NCBI GenBank assembly: GCA_027050975.1
Contig: JALUAR010000158.1
Coordinates: 1 to 13,060 of the forward strand
DNA from: Thermodesulfovibrio sp.
GTDB taxonomy: Bacteria > Nitrospirota > Thermodesulfovibrionia > Thermodesulfovibrionales > JdFR-85
Direction of reading: 5' to 3'
DNA: 13,060 nt
The translations under genes and the position numbers were made by a program. Below, one piece after another: positions 1 through 5,171 of the stretch; the first letter of the stretch is position 1, and each line of letters starts with the position of its first letter. The notes beneath the pieces were generated by a model. The model did not search any database, had not been told where the DNA came from, and saw only the letters and a program-made list of their open reading frames with translations.

Positions 1-107
1 GAATAAAGGGGATAATAAGAGATAGATGTAGTATTTTTATATTTAGATAATTATTGTCAGGGTGAGAAATTTTGCTTTCCGACTGCGCTTATTTTATCAA
101 ACAATAG

Positions 108-116
108 TGGTATAAT
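108..116 (+). promoter_or_regulatory. Extended -10 promoter of the outer-membrane protein gene
   Basis: A perfect TATAAT (111-116) is preceded by TG at 108-109, giving an extended -10 box (TGGTATAAT). No good -35 box lies 16-18 bases upstream, which is acceptable for extended -10 promoters. Transcription would begin near 123, leaving a leader of about 20 nt with the ribosome site AAGGAGG at 132-138. Inference from consensus only. Confidence 0.6.
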
Positions 117-144
117 ATAAAAAACTCAAACAAGGAGGAAGCAT

Positions 145-903
145 ATGAAGAGAGCCTATCTTGGCAGTCTGATTCTTTCTGTTCTGTTACTTCTACTGTC
201 AACCACTTACTCTTATGCTGTTGGGTTGGAAATCTCTGCCGGTTACTGGAAGCAGGACCCATCGGGTGATATTAGCTATAAGGGCGAGAGCCTGGATGTG
301 GAAGACAACCTCAAGTATGATTCCGAAAAGAAGCCCTTCTTCAGGGCAAAGCTTCAGACACCTCTGTTTCTTCCCAATATTTACCTGATGGCCACTCCAA
401 TGAAGTTCGAGGAGACAGGCTCCAAGGATATCAACTTCAGATTCGGTGACACCACATTTACGGCAAATGTCCCCTTTGATTCCATGGTTAAGTTAAATCA
501 TTACGATATTGGTCTTTATTATTCTCTTCCCTTTATAAACACGGCAACCGCCGGAGTTCTTAACATGGAATTAGGTATAAATGCAAGAATTATTGACCTC
601 AAGGCAGAGGTGAGCCAGGGCAATCTCTCAGAATCCAAAAGCTTTACACTGCCTGTTCCCATGCTCTATGCGGCAGTGCAGCTGAATCCTGCAGGGTTTC
701 TAAGCATAGAGGCAGAAGGAAGAGGTATTGCTTATAGCTCAAACCATTACTATGACCTTATTGGCCGTGTGAAGATAAAGCCGATAGGTCCGCTATTCAT
801 TGGCGGTGGTTACAGGTATGAAAAGATCAAGATTGATCACTCCGATGTTGAAGCCTCAATTAAGTTCAAAGGTCCCTTTGTTGAGGTTGGTATGAGCTTT
901 TAA
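145..903 (+). CDS. Outer-membrane beta-barrel protein, TIGR04219-like
   Basis: A 252-residue protein with an N-terminal Sec signal peptide: positive MKR, a leucine-rich core around residues 7-19, and a likely signal peptidase I site after SYA at about residue 25. The mature part consists of alternating amphipathic strands rich in aromatic residues and glycine, and ends in GMSF. A terminal Phe is the usual recognition signal for the BAM outer-membrane insertion machinery. The start of the mature protein (GLEISAGYWKQDPSGDISYKG, quoted here only in part: SAGYW and SGDISYKG) and the later blocks LYLMATPMKFE-like and HYDIGLYYSLPF resemble the TIGR04219 outer-membrane protein family, whose function is unknown. 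Length fits that family. The ATG is chosen because AAGGAGG lies 6 bases upstream. It has its own promoter and terminator, so it is a single-gene unit. Family call is from memory of conserved blocks; transport or porin function is not shown. Confidence 0.8.
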   Translation: MKRAYLGSLILSVLLLLLSTTYSYAVGLEISAGYWKQDPSGDISYKGESLDVEDNLKYDSEKKPFFRAKLQTPLFLPNIYLMATPMKFEETGSKDINFRFGDTTFTANVPFDSMVKLNHYDIGLYYSLPFINTATAGVLNMELGINARIIDLKAEVSQGNLSESKSFTLPVPMLYAAVQLNPAGFLSIEAEGRGIAYSSNHYYDLIGRVKIKPIGPLFIGGGYRYEKIKIDHSDVEASIKFKGPFVEVGMSF

Positions 904-915
904 TTGATTTTCTGC

Positions 916-950
916 CCGGGACAGTCTTTTTGGACTGTCCCGGTTATTTG
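916..950 (+). terminator. Intrinsic terminator after the outer-membrane protein gene
   Basis: A perfect 11-bp stem, CCGGGACAGTC (916-926) with GACTGTCCCGG (933-943), and a 6-nt loop start 13 bases after the stop codon. The following TTATTTG is a weak T tract, so termination may be partial. Confidence 0.75.
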
Positions 951-1063
951 AGACTCTTTAACCTGAATCAAGTGCCTTGCTCCTAAATATACAATTATGG
1001 TATTTTAAAATAAAAGATATTCAAAATTTCATAAAAGAGCAATTCTTTTTTAACTTGTAAGAT

Positions 1064-1092
1064 TTGAACCTCTGAGAACCCCTTTACATAAT
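1064..1092 (+). promoter_or_regulatory. Likely sigma-70 promoter of the small-protein gene
   Basis: TTGAAC (1064-1069) and CATAAT (1087-1092) are separated by exactly 17 bases. The -10 box matches the consensus at 5 of 6 positions. Transcription would start near 1099, about 50 nt before the small open reading frame at 1148. The rest of the 944-1063 gap is A+T-rich, with nothing I can name. Confidence 0.45.
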
Positions 1093-1147
1093 ACATCCAC
1101 GAGCTAAAAAAGAAGATACTCAAAGCAAAATTAAGGAGGAGGTCTGT

Positions 1148-1318
1148 ATGGTAATAAGGCTGGATCTAATGATGGATGAAGTCAGCAGCATGCGTCTTGT
1201 GGCTATGGAGGAGAAGTTCAGGATAGGCTCGCCGTTGGATAACAAGGAAAATCCTTCCGAAAGCAAGGAGAATCTTCAGGGAGCTAACAGACCTCACTCT
1301 TCAGAGGACAAGAAGTAG
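1148..1318 (+). CDS. Small hydrophilic protein of 56 residues, unknown function
   Basis: The frame runs from ATG 1148 to TAG 1316-1318. It is preceded by a near-perfect ribosome site (AAGGAGGAGG, 1133-1142) at good spacing and followed after 35 bases by a strong terminator; a promoter-like pair lies upstream, so the gene is a complete transcription unit. The protein begins MVIRLDLMMDEVSSMRLVAM, Met-rich and moderately hydrophobic over the first 20 residues, and then becomes very polar and charged (repeated K, E, S, N; end HSSEDKK), probably disordered. There is no signal peptide, membrane segment, cysteine or recognisable domain. I do not recognise the family. It could be a small regulatory or stress protein. 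The translation signals are the main evidence that it is real. Confidence 0.6.
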   Translation: MVIRLDLMMDEVSSMRLVAMEEKFRIGSPLDNKENPSESKENLQGANRPHSSEDKK

Positions 1319-1353
1319 TAGCATCATAACATTTCATGCCTTTCTTCCAGTAA

Positions 1354-1396
1354 GCCTCTTCTCTTGTGCAAGAGAAGAGGCGTTTTCCTTTTTAAA
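1354..1396 (+). terminator. Strong intrinsic terminator after the small-protein gene
   Basis: GCCTCTTCTCTTG (1354-1366) is the exact reverse complement of CAAGAGAAGAGGC (1369-1381); in practice about 12 bp with a 4-nt loop. The tract GTTTTCCTTTTT follows. A textbook rho-independent terminator that separates the small gene from the riboswitch unit. Confidence 0.9.
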
Positions 1397-1482
1397 TAAT
1401 ACTTTAAATTGTTATTATACTCCCTTGTAATAAAAGAATATTTTGTTTCTTTGGGAAGATTCTGCTATGACAAATCTGGGAC

Positions 1483-1515
1483 TTGACAGAAGGCTCTTCT
1501 TTAAGGTAGTTTAAT
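1483..1515 (+). promoter_or_regulatory. Promoter of the manganese-riboswitch / P-type ATPase unit
   Basis: A perfect -35 box TTGACA lies at 1483-1488. The -10 box is less clear: TAGTTT at 1507-1512 (18-base spacer) or TTTAAT at 1510-1515 (21-base spacer). Either places the start at about 1519-1522, just ahead of the first aptamer base, which is where a riboswitch transcript should begin. That positional fit is the main support. Confidence 0.55.
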
Positions 1516-1518
1516 GAA

Positions 1519-1620
1519 AGAGAAAGGGGAGTAGCTTTATCAGTGGATGTCGTCAGTACGTCTGCCTAAGGCAGACCGGCACCACTGGTTAGGTAACAAA
1601 CCTAACGAGCGAGACCTTTG
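1519..1620 (+). promoter_or_regulatory. yybP-ykoY manganese riboswitch (aptamer)
   Basis: The sequence carries the family hallmarks: AAAGGGGAGTAGC (1523-1535) at the 5' side and GAGCGAGACCTTTG (1607-1620) at the 3' side. AAAGG and CCTTT form the closing helix P1. Between them are helices I can pair by eye: CAGTGG/CCACTG (1541-1546 with 1582-1587), TGTCG/CGGCA (1549-1553 with 1577-1581), GTCTGCC/GGCAGAC (1560-1566 with 1570-1576) and GTTAGG/CCTAAC (1588-1593 with 1601-1606). The internal-loop sequence TCAGTACG lies between the second and third of these, where the family has its metal-binding L3. Members of this class bind Mn2+ and usually turn on Mn2+ exporters, including MntP-type, TerC-type, UPF0016 and P-type ATPase genes. 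Here it heads a P2A ATPase, which fits. Confidence 0.92.
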
Positions 1621-1657
1621 TCATGATAAATTTATCGTGACAAAGGTCTTTTTTATT
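1613..1657 (+). terminator. Riboswitch expression-platform terminator
   Basis: GACCTTTGTCATGATAAA (1613-1630) pairs with TTTATCGTGACAAAGGTC (1631-1648), with one G-T wobble and a few central A-T bases as the real loop. Six T follow at 1649-1654. The first arm contains CCTTT, which is also the 3' strand of aptamer helix P1, so the two structures exclude each other. Ligand-bound aptamer should therefore block the terminator: an ON switch with Mn2+. Confidence 0.9.
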
Positions 1658-1724
1658 ATAAGAAGTTATAAAATTAAAGGGGCTCAGGACTATGATTTTG
1701 ATGGTATACTTACTATTATGCTGG

Positions 1725-1802
1725 TAGCAATCGGAGGTGTACCGGGAGGCGGGATAGAACTTCCCGAATGGCTGATTTATTATAGTCTATAGCTATCGGA
1801 GG
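1725..1802 (+). repeat. 13-bp near-repeat around the ATPase ribosome site
   Basis: TAGCAATCGGAGG (1725-1737) and TAGCTATCGGAGG (1790-1802) agree at 12 of 13 bases. The second copy holds the ribosome binding site GGAGG for the ATPase TTG start. The first holds an equivalent site with no good start codon behind it. Between them is a small hairpin-capable stretch (CGGGA...TCCCG, 1751-1767). Function unknown; it may be a local duplication. Confidence 0.4.
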
Positions 1803-1808
1803 ATTTGA

Positions 1809-4463
1809 TTGAAAAAGAACAGTAGTGCCATGTACTGGCAAAAAGATATTTATCAGATTCTAAAAGATTTGAATACATCCCCTCAGGGCCTCTCTTCAGA
1901 GGAGGCTGCAATCCGCCTCAGGGAATATGGGCCAAATGAACTTGTAGAGAAAAAGAAGAAGAGTCCTTTTGTAATGTTCCTTGATCAGTTCATGGATTTC
2001 ATGATCATTGTCCTCATCGTTGCTGCTGTCATATCAGGAATCATAGGTGAGGTTGCTGATACCATTGCAATTGTTGTGATCATAGTTCTCAATGCTATTG
2101 TTGGATTTGTTCAGGAATACAGGGCTGAAAAGGCAATGGAAGCACTTAAAGAGATGGCAGCCCCTACAGCCACCGTTATTAGAGATGGTGCTCCTGCAGA
2201 TATTCCAGCTTCGGAACTTGTGCCAGGGGATGTGGTAGTGCTTGAGGCAGGAAGGATTATACCAGCAGATATGAGGCTTATTGAGGCTGTCCGTTTGAAG
2301 ATTGAAGAGGCTGCCCTTACAGGAGAATCCGTGCCTGTAGAAAAACAGACAGAGGCAATTCAGGATGAGAATCTCCCCCTTGGTGACAGGAAGAATATGG
2401 CTTACAAAGGCACATCTGTTACCTATGGCCGCGGTCTGGGAGTGGTCGTATCAACGGGGATGAAGACCGAACTTGGCAGGATTGCAACCATGCTTCAGGA
2501 GGAAAAAGAGGTAAAAACACCCCTTCAGAAGAGGCTTGCAAGATTTGGTAAAAAACTTGCCATTGCTGTACTTGTAATTTGTGCCATAGTCTTCGTCACT
2601 GGTCTCCTCAGGGGTGAATCTCCGATGTTAATGTTACTTACAGCTATCTCACTTGCAGTCGCAGCAATACCTGAGGCTCTCCCAGCCGTTGTAACCATCT
2701 CCCTTGCCCTTGGTGCAAAAAAGATGGTCAGACAGAATGCCCTCGTAAGAAAGCTACCAGCAGTTGAAACACTTGGCTCTGTCACCTATATCTGCTCAGA
2801 CAAAACAGGCACTCTTACGCTGAACAAGATGACAGTAGAGCAGATATATGTAGATGGCATCTTAATAAAGGCAGATGAAAAGAAGATAAAGGGTCTGGAA
2901 GATATTGACTCCCCACTCTCACAACCTTTTTCCTTATTAATGATTTCCCTTGCTCTTAGCAATGATGCAGAGATGAATGCATCTGGTAACATCATTGGTG
3001 ATCCAACAGAAGTGGCACTTTACCTGATAGCAAAAGAGAATGGTTTTGACAAGGCCACACTCCAGAAGGATATGCCAAGAGTGAATGAACTCCCCTTTGA
3101 CTCGGAGCGAAAGTGTATGACCACCTTTCACCGCTGGCATGGTGAATATATATCATTTACCAAGGGCGGTGTAGATGTCCTGCTTGATAAATCAGTCAAC
3201 ATCCTTACTTCGGAAGGCGTGAGAAAGATCAACAGAGCCGAGATAGAGAATATAAATACCCGTATGGCCTCGGAGGGCCTCAGGGTGTTATGCATCGCAA
3301 TGAGAAGATGGAAGGAACTGCCCGGGGATTTTTCTCCTGAAAACATTGAAAGAGAGCTTACCGTGCTGGGGCTTGTGGGAATGATGGATCCTCCAAGAGA
3401 GGAGGTCTTTGAGGCAATAAGGACCTGTAAGCAGGCTGGCATAGTTCCTGTGATGATAACAGGCGATCATCCAGTTACAGCAAAAACAATTGCAAAGAGG
3501 CTTGGAATACTTGAAAATAACACTGAGGCAATAATTACGGGAAAAGAGCTTGATACACTCTCTTTAGAAGAGTTTGAAGAGAGGGTTGAAGATATCAGGG
3601 TATATGCAAGGGTTGCTCCGGAACAGAAATTAAAGATAGTAAAGGCACTTCAGGATAAAGACCAGTTTGTTGCCATGACAGGAGATGGTGTGAATGATGC
3701 TCCGGCCCTGAAGAGGGCTGATATAGGGATTGCAATGGGGATTACAGGGACAGATGTCTCCAAAGAGGCAGCTCATATGATACTTCTTGATGATAACTTT
3801 GCAACAATAGTTAAGGCAGTAAACGAGGGCAGAAAGATATATGACAATATAAGAAAATTTATAAAATACCTTCTTACAACGAACTCGGGAGAGATATGGA
3901 CACTCTTTCTTGCTCCCCTCGTGGGCCTGCCAATCCCTTTACTGCCGATCCATATACTCTGGATAAACCTTGTAACAGATGGTCTTCCTGCCCTTGCCCT
4001 TTCAGCCGAGCCGGCAGAAGAGGATATCATGAAGAGACCTCCGAGGCATCCTAAAGAGAGCATCTTCGCCCATGGGCTTGGCCTGCATGCCATCTGGGTT
4101 GGTCTTTTAATGGGCGGCATTGTCCTGGGAGTTCAGGCATGGTCAATCATGACAGATCACGCCCATTGGCAGACCATGGTCTTTACAGTCCTTTGTCTCA
4201 CACAGCTTGGTCACGTCCTTGCCATCCGGTCGGAAAGAAAGTCGCTGTTCACAATAGGAATATTCTCCAACAAATATCTTATTGGAGCGGTGGTATTCAG
4301 TTTTGTTATCCAGATGGCTACTATCTATATCCCGTTCCTGAATCCCATATTCAAGACCGAGCCTTTGACCATGAGTGAGCTAGTTCTTACACTTGCTCTG
4401 TCATCTGGCGTCTTCTTTGCAGTGGAACTGGAAAAGATGATTTTAAGAAGATTCAGGGTGTAG
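1809..4463 (+). CDS. P2A-type cation-transporting ATPase, probable Mn2+ (or Mn2+/Ca2+) exporter
   Basis: An 884-residue P-type ATPase that pumps a divalent cation across the inner membrane. Visible motifs, in order: an N-terminal cation-ATPase domain (about 1-70); actuator-domain TGES at 171-174; PEALP in M4 at 288-292; phosphorylation site DKTGT with Asp331; nucleotide-binding KGG at 452-454; TGD at 551-553; and TGDGVND at 624-630. The ion-site residues follow the SERCA pattern in M4-M6: Glu289, Asn692 and Glu695 (NSGE), Asn720, Thr723 and Asp724 (NLVTDG). The M8 position that is Glu in SERCA appears to be Gln799. No heavy-metal N-domain is present. The TTG start is chosen because GGAGG lies 6 bases upstream; the first ATG, at 1830, has no ribosome site. 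The riboswitch upstream argues for Mn2+ as the physiological substrate, while the motifs alone would read as a Ca2+-ATPase. Length is normal for the family. Confidence 0.93.
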   Translation: MKKNSSAMYWQKDIYQILKDLNTSPQGLSSEEAAIRLREYGPNELVEKKKKSPFVMFLDQFMDFMIIVLIVAAVISGIIGEVADTIAIVVIIVLNAIVGFVQEYRAEKAMEALKEMAAPTATVIRDGAPADIPASELVPGDVVVLEAGRIIPADMRLIEAVRLKIEEAALTGESVPVEKQTEAIQDENLPLGDRKNMAYKGTSVTYGRGLGVVVSTGMKTELGRIATMLQEEKEVKTPLQKRLARFGKKLAIAVLVICAIVFVTGLLRGESPMLMLLTAISLAVAAIPEALPAVVTISLALGAKKMVRQNALVRKLPAVETLGSVTYICSDKTGTLTLNKMTVEQIYVDGILIKADEKKIKGLEDIDSPLSQPFSLLMISLALSNDAEMNASGNIIGDPTEVALYLIAKENGFDKATLQKDMPRVNELPFDSERKCMTTFHRWHGEYISFTKGGVDVLLDKSVNILTSEGVRKINRAEIENINTRMASEGLRVLCIAMRRWKELPGDFSPENIERELTVLGLVGMMDPPREEVFEAIRTCKQAGIVPVMITGDHPVTAKTIAKRLGILENNTEAIITGKELDTLSLEEFEERVEDIRVYARVAPEQKLKIVKALQDKDQFVAMTGDGVNDAPALKRADIGIAMGITGTDVSKEAAHMILLDDNFATIVKAVNEGRKIYDNIRKFIKYLLTTNSGEIWTLFLAPLVGLPIPLLPIHILWINLVTDGLPALALSAEPAEEDIMKRPPRHPKESIFAHGLGLHAIWVGLLMGGIVLGVQAWSIMTDHAHWQTMVFTVLCLTQLGHVLAIRSERKSLFTIGIFSNKYLIGAVVFSFVIQMATIYIPFLNPIFKTEPLTMSELVLTLALSSGVFFAVELEKMILRRFRV

Positions 4464-4534
4464 ATCCTTGATTTCGGATTTAAAATGTATAGTGTAGTCA
4501 CAATATAACACAGATTGAACAAACTTTCTAAACC

Positions 4535-4571
4535 AAAAAAGCCCCGCAAATCCTTGCGGGGCGTGGTTTTT
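4535..4571. terminator. Bidirectional intrinsic terminator between the ATPase gene and the tRNA remnant
   Basis: GCCCCGCAA (4541-4549) pairs perfectly with TTGCGGGGC (4554-4562) around a 4-nt loop. AAAAAA precedes it (4535-4540), so a minus-strand transcript would read the hairpin followed immediately by six U: ideal for the leftward tRNA-Lys. On the plus strand the hairpin is followed by GTGG and then TTTTT, so it can also end the P-type ATPase message, probably less efficiently. Confidence 0.85.
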
Positions 4572-4574
4572 CGA

Positions 4575-4619
4575 TGGTGAGCCGCGAGGGATTCGAACCC
4601 CCGGCCCGCTGATTAAGAG
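4575..4619 (-). pseudogene. 3' half of a tRNA-Lys(CTT) gene, probable attachment-site remnant
   Basis: Read on the minus strand, these 45 bases equal tRNA positions 32-76: anticodon loop CTCTTAA (anticodon CTT, Lys), stem TCAGC, variable loop GGGCC, T arm GGGGG-TTCGAAT-CCCTC, acceptor strand GCGGCTC, A73 and encoded CCA. The upstream minus-strand sequence does not continue as a tRNA: the expected anticodon stem GCTGA and acceptor strand GAGCCGC are absent, and no GCGGCTC occurs in the plus-strand text up to the next gene. A leftward terminator is still in place behind it. Breakage at the anticodon loop is typical of the duplicated core left by tyrosine-integrase elements in tRNA genes. Alternative: an internal deletion, because TAGCTC (minus strand, 4617-4622) resembles a D-arm start followed directly by TTAATC. 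Confidence 0.8.
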
Positions 4620-4670
4620 CTAGACGAGCATTAAAAAATCCATTAAAACAATAAGTTAGAAACGCAAAAA

Positions 4671-4699
4671 TTGACGACATGTCAATAACGTATTATCAT
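4671..4699 (+). promoter_or_regulatory. Possible promoter of the V/A-ATPase operon
   Basis: TTGACG (4671-4676) and TATCAT (4694-4699) are spaced by 17 bases, each 5 of 6 to the sigma-70 consensus. The predicted start near 4706 would give a leader of about 150 nt before the first operon gene. The same stretch may belong to a mobile-element remnant, so ownership is uncertain. ACGACATGTC next to it is partly palindromic. Confidence 0.35.
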
Positions 4700-4826
4700 G
4701 GCAAGACCATTTAAGGATAGAATACGATGGCGCATTGTATCATGTCACTTCAAGGGTCATTGTAAAGACCTGCCTCCCAAAGTTTGATATTGTCCTAAGA
4801 GTCCCCACCTGTAAAAGTGGACCTTT
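4698..4826 (+). other. Possible insertion-sequence debris
   Basis: A 29-codon frame at 4698-4787 starts MARPFKDRIRWRIV and then loses sense. This opening resembles the helix-turn-helix start of IS630-like transposases, which often begin with R-P-(x)n-D-(x)-R-x-R-(I/V)-V. There is no ribosome site. Just behind it, GTCCCCACCTGTAAAAGTGGAC (4801-4822; its outer ends GTCC and GGAC are complementary) resembles the outer end of an insertion sequence. Both resemblances are weak and no complete element is present. Confidence 0.25.
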
Positions 4827-4852
4827 CTCGCTTAATCTGGTAGAATGATGCT

Positions 4853-5167
4853 ATGGGAGAGAGCATCATCAGCGAGTTAGTTGAGGTAGAAAAGGAGATT
4901 CAGGAAAGGATCACTCATGCCCACGAAGAGGCAAAGAGGCTTGTTGAGAAGAAAGAGAGAGAGTCAGAAAGAATCCTCAGAGAAGAGGAGGAGAAACTCC
5001 AAGAAAGATTTGAAGATGCCCTAAAGAAAGAGATAGCAGATGCAGAGGAAGAGGCAAGAAAGATTATAATGAGAGCTGAAGAGATGGCGGGATTTCTGAG
5101 GAGCTATCCTGACGAGAGGCTGAGAGAGATCCTATTATCCTATTTAAAGAAAATACTTCCTGGATGA
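4853..5167 (+). CDS. atpH: V/A-type ATPase subunit H (peripheral stalk)
   Basis: A 104-residue protein, nearly all charged coiled coil (residues about 5-80, runs of E, K and R with regular hydrophobic spacing), then a short C-terminal helix ending in LKKILPG. Coiled-coil proteins of about 100 residues at the head of H-I-K-E-C-F-A-B-D operons are subunit H (also called G), which pairs with subunit E to form the peripheral stalk linking the A3B3 head to membrane subunit I. ATG 4853 lacks a clear ribosome site, and ATGs in another frame lie just upstream (4845) or overlap the same stretch (4848), so initiation may be weak. The name follows archaeal A-ATPase usage and is unrelated to F-type atpH. 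Four bases separate it from the next gene. Confidence 0.8.
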   Translation: MGESIISELVEVEKEIQERITHAHEEAKRLVEKKERESERILREEEEKLQERFEDALKKEIADAEEEARKIIMRAEEMAGFLRSYPDERLREILLSYLKKILPG

Positions 5168-5171
5168 AAAG

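Noticed and set aside
1055..1085. tRNA-like T-arm (GATTTGAACC) between the first two genes
   Set aside because: The flanking bases do not form a T stem on either strand, and no anticodon or acceptor arm accompanies it; it fits better as part of a promoter.
1547..1792. An 81-codon frame across the riboswitch region
   Set aside because: Its first half is the aptamer and terminator hairpin, whose base pairing explains the sequence; there is no ribosome site and the protein looks random.
3773..4120. A 115-codon minus-strand frame inside the P-type ATPase gene
   Set aside because: Shadow of a strongly conserved coding region; no ribosome site and no recognisable protein.
4620..4852. Group I intron splitting tRNA-Lys at the anticodon loop
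   Set aside because: A 5' tRNA half (plus-strand GCGGCTC and D-arm complement) would have to follow; none is present before the next gene.
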